From Henriciella sp045287255 (lineage in GTDB: Bacteria; Pseudomonadota; Alphaproteobacteria; Caulobacterales; Hyphomonadaceae): a stretch of DNA of 64,000 nucleotides. Below are positions 1-7,715 of the stretch, in pieces; the first letter of the stretch is position 1; every line of letters begins with the position of its first letter. The stretch spans positions 248,001 through 312,000 of the forward strand of contig NZ_CP137142.1 of NCBI RefSeq assembly GCF_045287255.1, read 5' to 3'. Made by a program: the position numbers and the translations under genes. The notes under the pieces were generated by a model. It was not told the origin of the DNA, made no database searches, and worked only from the letters and a program-made list of their open reading frames with translations.

Positions 1-462
1 CCCCTTCACAACTTCAATCTGTTCAATGTCGAAAAGCTGGTTTCGCAATGGGTCCCCAGCAGGCAGATAAATTCCGTCTGACAAGAGAACGACAGATGGG
101 GCATTCCCACCAATCTGACCAACCCCGCGGAAAACTATGATCGGACGGTCCCCGCCCTGGAATCCCTGTTGTGTCACGACGCCGGGTGTGAGTTGCGCAA
201 AGTCAGCGACTTCGTTGATTTCTGCCGCCTCAATAACATCAGCCCTGAAGACCGAGATCGAATCTGGAACATCCAGAAGCGACTCTTCACGCTTACGGGT
301 CGTTACAGTGATGGTTTCATAGCGCTTGGCTTCCGTCACATCGCTTTCAGATGTCTCAACTGTGGTCGTTGTCTCTTGCGATTGTGCTTCAGCGGCCATG
401 CCTACGAGTGCCATGACAGACACTGAACCCAACATCGCCACCGCAAATGGTTTGCTCCACAT
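1..462 (-). CDS. TonB-dependent receptor, N-terminal part (cut by window edge)
   Basis: Read on the minus strand from ATG at 462, the frame stays open to the window edge (about 154 codons). It starts with a signal-peptide-like stretch (MWSKPFAVAMLGSVSVMALV, then AEAQSQE). A TonB-box-like ETITVTTRKREES follows, then a plug domain (LLDVPDSISVF, FAQLTPGV, FRGVGQIGGNAPSV, IEQIEVVKG). This is the usual start of an outer-membrane TonB-dependent receptor; the beta-barrel lies outside the window. A strong Shine-Dalgarno AGGAGGA (467-473) sits 4 nt before the start. The substrate cannot be told. It is divergent from the crotonase gene, with an 89-bp shared upstream region. Confidence 0.9.
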   Translation of the reverse strand, partial: MWSKPFAVAMLGSVSVMALVGMAAEAQSQETTTTVETSESDVTEAKRYETITVTTRKREESLLDVPDSISVFRADVIEAAEINEVADFAQLTPGVVTQQGFQGGDRPIIVFRGVGQIGGNAPSVVLLSDGIYLPAGDPLRNQLFDIEQIEVVKG

Positions 463-551
463 TATTTCCTCCTATATGCACTCTTTGGTGCCTTAAGTCA
501 CTATTAGGTGATTTAAAGTAGTGTCGATTTGTAAAAAGAGCAAGCTGAAAG

Positions 552-1337
552 ATGAGTGAGACAATGAACCTGGAATTTGAACAACGGTCTGGACATGCAG
601 TAAGCCGCTACGGATCTGCTTTTGTTGTTGCGATTGAGCGGCCGGAGAAGGCCAATGCGCTGGACCTCGATACATGCTATGCAATGTCAGAAACCTTTGA
701 TGAATTTGCTCAGGACGATAGCTGTATTGTCGGTATCCTCCTCGGCCATGGTCGGCACTTTTGCGCCGGAATGGATTTGGGGTTGGTCAGCCCAGGTGAG
801 CGTGTCGTTCTACCCGAAACAGGTTTCGGAGGGTTAACCGCTCGCTGGCTCGACAAGCCGATGATTGCCGCTGTTCATGGCGCGGTCTTTGGCGGTGGGT
901 TGGAACTTGCCTTAGCCTGCGATCTTATAGTTGCTGACGCTACAGCGCGTTTCTGCTTGCCAGAGCCCAGGATAGGACAAGCCGCTTTGGCCGGCGGATT
1001 AGAGCGTCTTCCCCAACGCATCGGTCAGGCTCGTGCATTGGATATGATTCTGGCCAGCCGTGAGATTTCAGCTGAACTTGCCGAAGCTTGGGGGCTGGTT
1101 ACGCGTCTCTGTTCAGACAACCAGGCCTTATCAATCGCGATAAGTCTCTCGGGTGAGATATCACATTCTGCTCCTCTATCGCTGAAGGCCTCGAAAACAG
1201 TTGTTCGTGCTCACGAGTACAATCTTCACTCAGGCATAAAGCAGCAGCAGATAGATGTAATGCTGGATAGTCAGGATGGACTTGAAGGTGCGCAGGCTTT
1301 CAAGGAAAAAAGACTGCCCGTCTGGTCAGGCCGTTAA
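552..1337 (+). CDS. Enoyl-CoA hydratase/isomerase (crotonase) family protein
   Basis: A 261-aa protein of normal crotonase length. The oxyanion-hole segments are visible: RHFCAGMDL near residue 72 and AVFGGGLELALACD near residue 115. Both glutamates that serve catalysis in hydratases are present (GGGLE and CLPEPRIG). The family acts on acyl-CoA thioesters as hydratase, isomerase or hydrolase, so the exact reaction is open. A second possible start is the ATG at 564. It stands alone between the divergent receptor gene and the convergent sigma-54 regulator; nothing nearby suggests a pathway. Confidence 0.85.
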   Translation: MSETMNLEFEQRSGHAVSRYGSAFVVAIERPEKANALDLDTCYAMSETFDEFAQDDSCIVGILLGHGRHFCAGMDLGLVSPGERVVLPETGFGGLTARWLDKPMIAAVHGAVFGGGLELALACDLIVADATARFCLPEPRIGQAALAGGLERLPQRIGQARALDMILASREISAELAEAWGLVTRLCSDNQALSIAISLSGEISHSAPLSLKASKTVVRAHEYNLHSGIKQQQIDVMLDSQDGLEGAQAFKEKRLPVWSGR

Positions 1338-1580
1338 AATCAAAGCAGTTCTTTTGATAGTTCCTAGCAAAAGGTTTTGCAGCGCTGATAAGCCTAAAAG
1401 TATGTCTTCGCGGGCGTGAGCTTCAGTCGTAGCTTCCACATTCTCTTAAATCTGAGCACCAGCACGTTAAAGGGAAAGCCGGGGCGTAGAGGGATCAAGC
1501 TTGCTTGCTGTACTTACTTCTTGCGGAGGCATCAATCAAACGCGACCGGGCCTCCAGCATCGTTTGGGGCAGGAATGTAT

Positions 1581-3152
1581 TTAGTCAGAAGTTTGCGGTG
1601 GTGCGTAAGAGCTTGATATCTGGCGTACTTTTCTTTGAAGTGCAGATTTTCCAACGCGTAAATGTTTGGCCCAAGCGGAAACGCCCCCGGGTACTGATGC
1701 AATGACTGTTCGCAATTCATCTGTCGAAATGTCTTCAACACGCCGCACAACAGACGATTTCGCCATAAGCTCATAGAGGGAGGTTCTGGAGATACCAAGC
1801 TTGCGCGCGGCGTCCATGATAACCCAATCTGTCTCATTCAGGGCGGTTAAAAGGGAGGCTTCATCAACTTCGGTGATATGTTTGTAGGACCCTGTGCGTG
1901 TTTGCCGGGTTGGAGGGGGCGCCGGGTCTTTTATGGTTTTGTTATGAGTGGGCTCCACTGATGCCGCCTGTAACCGCACAGGCTGACCAAGGCTTAAGCT
2001 TCGCGCGATGTTGTGTAATTCGCGGACATTTCCGGGCCAGTTATACATCGCCAGTTCTTCAACCATCCCTGCGGATATAGCAGCATAGACCTGCGGGAAA
2101 TCTTTTAGCATTAGCTGCAGAAGTAACCCAATATCTATACGCCGTTCCCTTAAAGGCGGAATGTCGATCGTAAGGCCCTGCAGTCTTTGCAATAATGGTT
2201 GATTGAAGGCTGGTTTTCCATCATGGGCGTCAAGATCGCGGTCGGTTGCCGCAATAATGCGCGTATGCACTTTGCGGGTCTTGGTGCCTCCAACCGGCCT
2301 GATCTCACCAAGCTCAAGTGCCCGTAACAGCATCGGTTGCACGCTTGGAGGTGTATCTCCGATTTCATCCAGAAAAAGAGTGCCCTCATCTGCTTGCTCA
2401 AACAGGCCGATCTTGTCGTGATCTGCGCCGGTAAACGCGCCTTTCTTGACACCAAAAAGTTCAGCAGGCGCAAGCTCAGATGAAAGCGTTGCCATATTGA
2501 ATGTGACGAGCTCTTGCGAGCCGCTCGTACTGGCATCGTGGATGGCTCTTGCAATAAGCTCTTTTCCTGTGCCGGTTTCACCACGTATCAGAACAGGAAT
2601 TTCCGTATTTGCTATTTGCTGGATGGAGCCGCGAATATCTGTCAGTGACCGACTGATGCCCAGAAACCCTAAGTCAGTGTCTTGGTTTTGGTTGAACAGG
2701 CTTGTTGATGCATAAAACAAGGACAACACAACTGTATCAGCTATGTTGATAACAATATCTGCGCCGAGTTCATCCATCTCAGCGGTAAAGGTTTCGGCAA
2801 TGGAGCGTCCGTTTACAGTTACGCGAACAGACGGCTTGGAGTAGCTAAATCTGAAGCTCCGAGGTCCATGTCGAAAGATTGTGATTGGTGTTCTGGAAAT
2901 ATGCTTGTCTAATAGTGGGTGAGACGTGTCCTCATTAGGATGTCCAAAGATTGGCACTAGCCTGGATAGTTCAGCGTTACCGGCTTTATCAAAAACCAAA
3001 CGCGCAACTTCGCCTATTCGGTCGCGACTCGGGTGCCAGATGATACCAAGACAAAGTACGGTGGCGTCGAGATCGGAAAGCTTAATCGCAGAAGAATTTT
3101 GCGGACCTAAAGTGCTAGCCGTAAGAGCGCTATTCTTATCGGTATTTGTCAA
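1581..3152 (-). CDS. Sigma-54-dependent activator, FHA-like N-terminus, two HTH motifs
   Basis: A 523-aa bacterial enhancer-binding protein. The AAA+ domain has Walker A GETGTGKE (191-198), the sigma-54 contact loop GAFTGA (238-243), Walker B GTLFLDEIGD (257-266) and the WPGNVREL motif. The first 150 residues resemble a degenerate FHA domain (IFGHP, HISRTPITIF, VTVNGRSI), which would bind phosphothreonine; this is inference. The C-terminus carries two Fis-type helix-turn-helix motifs (DAARKLGISRTSLYELM and VSAWAKHLRVGKSALQRK) where one is usual. It is divergent from the Ser/Thr kinase gene, 80 bp away. Its probable target is the sigma-54 promoter at 6181, because no other promoter of this class was seen nearby. 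Confidence 0.92.
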   Translation of the reverse strand: MTNTDKNSALTASTLGPQNSSAIKLSDLDATVLCLGIIWHPSRDRIGEVARLVFDKAGNAELSRLVPIFGHPNEDTSHPLLDKHISRTPITIFRHGPRSFRFSYSKPSVRVTVNGRSIAETFTAEMDELGADIVINIADTVVLSLFYASTSLFNQNQDTDLGFLGISRSLTDIRGSIQQIANTEIPVLIRGETGTGKELIARAIHDASTSGSQELVTFNMATLSSELAPAELFGVKKGAFTGADHDKIGLFEQADEGTLFLDEIGDTPPSVQPMLLRALELGEIRPVGGTKTRKVHTRIIAATDRDLDAHDGKPAFNQPLLQRLQGLTIDIPPLRERRIDIGLLLQLMLKDFPQVYAAISAGMVEELAMYNWPGNVRELHNIARSLSLGQPVRLQAASVEPTHNKTIKDPAPPPTRQTRTGSYKHITEVDEASLLTALNETDWVIMDAARKLGISRTSLYELMAKSSVVRRVEDISTDELRTVIASVPGGVSAWAKHLRVGKSALQRKVRQISSSYAPPQTSD

Positions 3153-3232
3153 TAACTTCGCCCCCTTTTTCTATATGCTTGAAATAGCTTTCTATAGTCA
3201 CGTATACAGGTCAAGATGATCCAACAGAGAAG

Positions 3233-5434
3233 GTGAATGGAGCACTTATCATAGATTTCTGGCAAAGGGGCGCAGGGCTGGAATATATAGGAAAATACGA
3301 GGTTCAAGATACGCTTGGAGCAGGCGCTCATGGGGTTGTGCTAAAAGCGTACGACCCGATATTGGATCGGGTTGTGGCACTGAAATCATTGAAACCACAA
3401 CGTGGAAGTGATGATCAGGTCAAAACGATCCTTCGGGAAGCGCGCCTGCTAGCTCGCCTGTCTCATCCGGGCATTGTTACGCTGTTTGAATGCCTTGAGC
3501 ATAACGGTATGATTTTTCTGGTCATGGAATACGTTTCGGGACGGCCTCTTTCAGAGCGCCTGCTCCACGGTCCACTTCCAGTCGATGAAGCGATCAAGAT
3601 CATGACGGAGCTAACAAGTGCGTTATTAGTAGCGCATGGGCAGGGCGTTTACCATGGCGATATCAAGCCTGCGAATATCATGCTGGGAGAGGATGGACGT
3701 TCCAGGTTAATTGACTTTGGCTTGGCTAAACTGTCTGGACACGACGACATTTTGGCAACCGCAACGTCTCAAACAGAAGTGTCCGACTATGTGACGGGAA
3801 CGCTTCTTTACATGTCACCTGAGCGAATTTCAGGGCATTCTGTAGATGCTCAAACGGACGTGTTTGCTTTAGGCGCTGTTTTTTATGAGATGCTCACGGG
3901 ACGCAGTCCTTTCGGGGCTGAAAATCTGAGTGACGCACTCCACAGTATCCTCAATGTTGCTCCGCCACGTTTGGTGAACTCCAACTCTGAAGTCTCAACC
4001 TGGATCGAAGATCTGATATTCTCAATGCTACATAAAGATCGGCGATTCCGGGTCGCCTCTATGGTCGCAGTTTCAGCAAAGCTGGAGGCCCGCGACCAAC
4101 GGAACTGGCGTCAAGAAGCTCGACAGTACGCAAACATGTTTTTGCGATCCTTGGGTCGACAAAAGCAGACTTGGCTATGGCTCAAATCGATAATAGTAAT
4201 AGCGAGTGTGTGCTTTGGCCTGTGGGCGACTTCCATCGTGAGGAGCAATGTTGCTCCCACTGTCAGTATGCGCATTGAGCGTGGGCTGGAGCTCGTACAA
4301 GGCTTTGCAGAAAAAGGGGCTGTTGAGGAAGCTCAGAAGACCTTTGAAGATATCCTGGCTGAAAGTAGCGATCATTCAGCAGCGCGCGCTGGCTTAGCCT
4401 TGGCCTTGATCCGGGAGTATACCAGTCAGGAGACTGATCCAGCCACATTGCGCCGGGCAGTGGCCACTGCTCAAAGTGCATATGATGCTGATCCACATTT
4501 GGCGCTCGCGCATATTGCTATGGCGTGGACCGCTGAATTCCAGCGTGACTTTGAAAAAGCGCATCAGTTCTATGACAGCGCAGATATCTTGCATTCGGAT
4601 CATCCGCTCGTTTTTGAGGGGCGTTCACGCACACTAAAGAAGCAGGGTGATGTCGAAGCAGCTTTGCTGTTAATGCGGCGCGCTATTGAGGTGCATCCTG
4701 AAGATGTTGTTTTGCTGACAACTTTAGGTGAGCTCTTATCAAGGCGAGGACAGTTCTCGGAGGCCGAAGCAGTTTTAGAAAAGGCAATAAGACTGGCTGT
4801 GGACAATCCGATATCATATGCACAACTCGCTCATGCACAGCATATGCAAGACCGAACCAATGAGGCGGTGAAAACGATTCAGGCTGGCCTTCTCATTGAG
4901 GGGCGCTCTGAGCTTTACAATAATCTTGGAACCTACCTCTTTTTTCTTGGACTATACGATCAGGCAGCGCAGGCTTTCGAAAGAACGCTCGAGTTCGAGG
5001 GGAACGCGCATAAGTATCTGTATTGGGCAAACTTGGGCGATGCGTACCGATTTATGCCCGGAAAAAGTGCTGAGGCCAGATTTGCTCACAGGCGGGCAAT
5101 TACCCTGTTAGAATCTGAATTGGCCAATCGTCGTGATCATCCAGCTTTGAACAGTCGTCTTGCCCTGTATCAGGCCAAAGCGGGCAATCATGATCTGGCC
5201 GTTACCGCATTGCAGTACGTGTTCACACAGGAAACGATCCCAGCGGTACAACTCTATAGAGCGACTATCACTTATGAGATTGTAGAGGACAGAGCAAAAG
5301 CGCTCGAAATGCTAGAGCGTGCAATCCGGTCGGGGTATCCCCTTAGCGAAATTCAGGGTGACCCAGAGCTGCGAGAATTACGGCAGGACCGTGGATACGC
5401 CAAACTGGTTTTGATGGAGAGTGAAAATGACTAA
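3233..5434 (+). CDS. Membrane Ser/Thr protein kinase with C-terminal TPR repeats
   Basis: A 733-aa Hanks-type kinase. The kinase domain covers residues 20-285: glycine loop LGAGAHGVV, ATP lysine K51 (VVALKSLK), catalytic HGDIKPAN at 141-148, DFG at 161-163 and activation segment TGTLLYMSPERI. The usual HRD is HGD, so it is a non-RD kinase. One membrane segment (about 313-336, rich in I/V/A/W) separates it from a C-terminal half of TPR repeats that would lie in the periplasm. The start is GTG at 3233, just after GAGAAG; the kinase fold itself begins near residue 19, so a later start is possible. It is probably co-transcribed with the next gene (8-nt overlap) and works with the divergent FHA-like activator. 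Confidence 0.9.
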   Translation: MNGALIIDFWQRGAGLEYIGKYEVQDTLGAGAHGVVLKAYDPILDRVVALKSLKPQRGSDDQVKTILREARLLARLSHPGIVTLFECLEHNGMIFLVMEYVSGRPLSERLLHGPLPVDEAIKIMTELTSALLVAHGQGVYHGDIKPANIMLGEDGRSRLIDFGLAKLSGHDDILATATSQTEVSDYVTGTLLYMSPERISGHSVDAQTDVFALGAVFYEMLTGRSPFGAENLSDALHSILNVAPPRLVNSNSEVSTWIEDLIFSMLHKDRRFRVASMVAVSAKLEARDQRNWRQEARQYANMFLRSLGRQKQTWLWLKSIIVIASVCFGLWATSIVRSNVAPTVSMRIERGLELVQGFAEKGAVEEAQKTFEDILAESSDHSAARAGLALALIREYTSQETDPATLRRAVATAQSAYDADPHLALAHIAMAWTAEFQRDFEKAHQFYDSADILHSDHPLVFEGRSRTLKKQGDVEAALLLMRRAIEVHPEDVVLLTTLGELLSRRGQFSEAEAVLEKAIRLAVDNPISYAQLAHAQHMQDRTNEAVKTIQAGLLIEGRSELYNNLGTYLFFLGLYDQAAQAFERTLEFEGNAHKYLYWANLGDAYRFMPGKSAEARFAHRRAITLLESELANRRDHPALNSRLALYQAKAGNHDLAVTALQYVFTQETIPAVQLYRATITYEIVEDRAKALEMLERAIRSGYPLSEIQGDPELRELRQDRGYAKLVLMESEND

Positions 5435-5954
5435 TACAACCTATACCTTGAATCTGGCCTTTGATATCGATCAGGTCACCAGATCCCTGCAATATGAGTT
5501 CTCGTCACCTGAAGGCTCACCTTTGCACAGCGAAGGGCGTTTGGCGGGAACATGTCACTTTGATGTTGGTGATAGGCTCAAAATAGCGCTCACCGCTAAG
5601 GGCAATAAGAAAGACAAGATGGAGATCACGGTCACCGACATGACGCTTGTCTCCATTTGTACTCTCAGGCCAGGAAAGTATGACCTCTCACCCTTTGATC
5701 CATACAATGCCAGCGTCAGAGCTACAGACTGGGATGCACCAGTTTATACAACCAAGAAAAAACGAACCAAAGCTGTCACCAGAGCCCTGCAGCCGCTTTA
5801 TGTGACGGCCCCTAACGGGCAATGGGAGATGTCCGGCTATTTGTCAGTCATGATCCGCAAGACTGACGACAAAGGACAGATCCATACAATTCCGCGACTT
5901 TTCTACTTTGATCCGGAAAGCTCTGCGGGTAATGGCGGTGATGTTCCTGATTAA
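5427..5954 (+). CDS. Hypothetical protein linked to the Ser/Thr kinase
   Basis: I do not recognise this protein (175 aa from ATG 5427; a GTG two codons earlier is also possible). It begins inside the last codons of the kinase gene, so the two are translationally coupled. It has no signal peptide or membrane segment. The sequence alternates hydrophobic and polar residues, suggesting a beta-rich domain: TYTLNLAFDID, SLQYEFSSPEG, GDRLKIALTAKG and a C-terminal LSVMIRKTDDKG. A basic loop TTKKKRTKAV lies in the middle. It could be a kinase substrate or a structural partner of the downstream operon. Neither can be shown from sequence. Confidence 0.75.
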   Translation: MTNTTYTLNLAFDIDQVTRSLQYEFSSPEGSPLHSEGRLAGTCHFDVGDRLKIALTAKGNKKDKMEITVTDMTLVSICTLRPGKYDLSPFDPYNASVRATDWDAPVYTTKKKRTKAVTRALQPLYVTAPNGQWEMSGYLSVMIRKTDDKGQIHTIPRLFYFDPESSAGNGGDVPD

Positions 5955-6094
5955 GTCGCTCTTCTGGTTTGATCAGTAAGCGCTGACCTCAGCGGCCGAG
6001 CAAAGGCTCAATGCCAGCATAATTATATTTACAGTCAAAGTGGCTCGTTGAGGTGAAAGCCATTCTCTTTCAAACCTGTAAAAAGTTAATGGCC

Positions 6095-6126
6095 GTGTCC
6101 GGCGAACATGTCGGACACGTCCGACA
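6095..6126. promoter_or_regulatory. Inverted-repeat enhancer-like site for a sigma-54 activator
   Basis: The perfect palindromic pair TGTCGGAC-AC-GTCCGACA lies at 6109-6126. A third half-site, GTGTCCG at 6095-6101, forms a second inverted repeat with CGGACAC (6112-6118). The centre lies about 90 bp before the start point expected from the -24/-12 promoter at 6181, the usual distance for an upstream activating sequence. The tandem half-sites fit an activator with two helix-turn-helix motifs. Binding by the regulator at 1581-3152 is inference. Confidence 0.7.
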
Positions 6127-6180
6127 CGATATTCAAACTCTCTCAAAAAACTAAGTCCTTGATTCTATGAGTGTTTCATT

Positions 6181-6197
6181 TTGGCACACTTGTTGCA
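6181..6197 (+). promoter_or_regulatory. Sigma-54 (-24/-12) promoter
   Basis: The sequence TTGGCACACTTGTTGCA matches the RpoN consensus (YTGGCACG-N4-TTGCW) at all but one position. The invariant GG (6183-6184) and GC (6195-6196) are exactly 10 nt apart. Transcription should start near 6208, about 60 nt before the first gene of the paralogue operon. The 314-bp gap from 5955 to 6268 holds this promoter and the upstream inverted repeats; I see nothing else in it. Confidence 0.85.
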
Positions 6198-6268
6198 GTT
6201 CGTTAACCATCTCCGATCCGGGGATGAGCCGGAGTGCGGCTAGGCGCTCATGAAGATAGGGACTAACA

Positions 6269-6928
6269 ATGTCGCAGGTAAAACTAACCGCCGTTGATCA
6301 AACAATGGCGTTTTCTGACCCAAAAATGCCTCAGGATTTGATTGATGCCTGGAGCTACACAACCACTTTCGCTCAAGCAGCAGCTCGGCACGTGAACCCG
6401 GACCCAAGCTCTGATGCTTATTTCAAAACGATGCGTGCTGAACTGTCGAACCTTGGCTGGATTGTGACTGATGCCGGGCGTTTGAATTACAACCAGAGTT
6501 CTAACAAGATCGAGCCTGCCACAATCGTCAAATCGATCTTGAATCCTTACTTGTCTGGTGAGCAGCAAAAGCAACTCGCCGGTATATTGGATGCGATCAA
6601 ACAGCCAGATGTTAAGGCAACAGGCTTCCTGGATTTCTGGTGGAAAAAAGCCAGTACACATGCTGACAAGGCAAACATGGCCATGGGGCCGCTGACTGAA
6701 GTTAATAACTCCGCCAATATCTCCATGATCCATTACGGTTTCAATTTTGATGCTTCGAGCTGGCGGTCTCTTTTTGTCGAGTCCAGCACGGCCAAATTGG
6801 ACGTTAGCGCGTTCAATATTGAGATGAATCTGAACCTCGATCTCTATAATCGAGAGAAGTCCGCTCTGATCTCAAAGATTAGTGGGAAAGTCGATCAGCA
6901 CATCGACGATACAGTTCTGGATCTTTGA
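6269..6928 (+). CDS. Paralogue family protein 1 (unknown function)
   Basis: A 219-aa protein without signal peptide or membrane segment, first gene of the sigma-54 operon. It shares a layout with the next five proteins. There is an N-terminal helical part with an aromatic and LGW signature (DAYFKTMRAELSNLGWIV). A central tryptophan pair follows (LDFWWKKAS). A beta-rich C-terminal half has a conserved SSWRSLF. A final helix contains LDLYNREKSALISKISGKV, ending in hydrophobic residues. Proteins 1 and 3 share VNPDPSS and the Y-F-x2-M spacing, and 1 and 4 share PQ(D/N)LIDA, so they are true paralogues. No known domain is recognised. Start ATG 6269 follows AGGGA. Confidence 0.8.
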   Translation: MSQVKLTAVDQTMAFSDPKMPQDLIDAWSYTTTFAQAAARHVNPDPSSDAYFKTMRAELSNLGWIVTDAGRLNYNQSSNKIEPATIVKSILNPYLSGEQQKQLAGILDAIKQPDVKATGFLDFWWKKASTHADKANMAMGPLTEVNNSANISMIHYGFNFDASSWRSLFVESSTAKLDVSAFNIEMNLNLDLYNREKSALISKISGKVDQHIDDTVLDL

Positions 6929-6939
6929 TCATGCTTCTT

Positions 6940-6977
6940 GGCCAGGGGGGATTGTCTTCTCTGGCCGTTCATCCCCC
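6940..6977 (+). other. Possible RNA pseudoknot in the leader of paralogue 2
   Basis: Between genes 1 and 2, GGCCAG (6940-6945) can pair with CTGGCC (6961-6966). GGGGGAT (6946-6952), in the loop between them, can pair with ATCCCCC (6971-6977). The arms interleave, so they form either an H-type pseudoknot or two exclusive hairpins. The structure ends 5 nt before the AGGAG of gene 2 (6983-6987), so it could control its translation or processing of the mRNA. Pairing is read directly; the role is inference. Confidence 0.45.
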
Positions 6978-6994
6978 AATTCAGGAGCGATACT

Positions 6995-7711
6995 ATGCCG
7001 AATGTGATAATGGCGGTCGACCAGATTCTAGCGACTCTCGAAACAGATTCTGAGGCCAGTGCCTACTATGATTACGCCTTGTCTATGGTCTTTGCGAATG
7101 CTTCAGCGCGCGCTGCGAGCATGTCAAAGCCGACATCTGACCGCAGTGCCTTTCTTAATTCCTGGACGATGCAACTCGGCAAGCTCGGTTGGGCAATCGT
7201 AGAGGGTGGCACATCCAGTATGTCGTCATCAGGCACTAGTGAGAAATCCACGCTATCAGACCTTATCGTTGAACAATCCGGGATGGCTTCGCTGAACGTA
7301 TTGTTTCGGCAAACTACTTCCCCGCAAATGCAAGAGGGCAGGGGACATGAACTGCTTTCCGATTGGTGGGAAAGCGCTGTTTCATCAGCAGGGTTCCTGC
7401 AAATGACCGTCGGACAGACGTCTGTGCGAAACGACACCCCTGAATTTGAGCTTGTTACTGTTCAACTGGATTTGAGTGACGTGAAAACGCGGGCCGCAGG
7501 GTTGTTCCATAAAGCTGAGGACCTGGACTATTCTTCAGTGGCCTGCCTGGTTGAGCATATCGACCCATCCAGCGCCCAGATCACTCTACATAATCTGAAG
7601 GCCCGGTTGAATATGGAAGCCTTCGCGCCTTTGAAGGCTGATATTATTCAGAAGCTGGGTGATAAGTTTTCAGAGCATTGTGCAACCTATCCAGACGTTG
7701 AGCTCGGTTAG
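6995..7711 (+). CDS. Paralogue family protein 2 (unknown function)
   Basis: A 238-aa protein. The start is ATG 6995, because AGGAG lies 7 nt before it; a longer frame from TTG 6938 has no ribosome site. It shows the family layout: LGKLGWAIVEGG near residue 65, LLSDWWESAVS near residue 125, and a C-terminal helix (MEAFAPLKADIIQKLGDKF). It is the most divergent of the four closest members and has an extra loop with SSMSSSGTSEKS. It is soluble and has no signal peptide. Function unknown; it probably acts with the other five products, being made from one transcript. Confidence 0.78.
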   Translation: MPNVIMAVDQILATLETDSEASAYYDYALSMVFANASARAASMSKPTSDRSAFLNSWTMQLGKLGWAIVEGGTSSMSSSGTSEKSTLSDLIVEQSGMASLNVLFRQTTSPQMQEGRGHELLSDWWESAVSSAGFLQMTVGQTSVRNDTPEFELVTVQLDLSDVKTRAAGLFHKAEDLDYSSVACLVEHIDPSSAQITLHNLKARLNMEAFAPLKADIIQKLGDKFSEHCATYPDVELG

Positions 7712-7715
7712 GACG

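Noticed and set aside
2150..2584. Frame overlapping the sigma-54 activator on the same strand
   Set aside because: Shadow in another frame; the AAA+ motifs all lie in the longer frame.
6929..6994. TTG 6938 as start of paralogue 2
   Set aside because: No ribosome site, and the segment is better explained as the structured leader; ATG 6995 has AGGAG at 7 nt.
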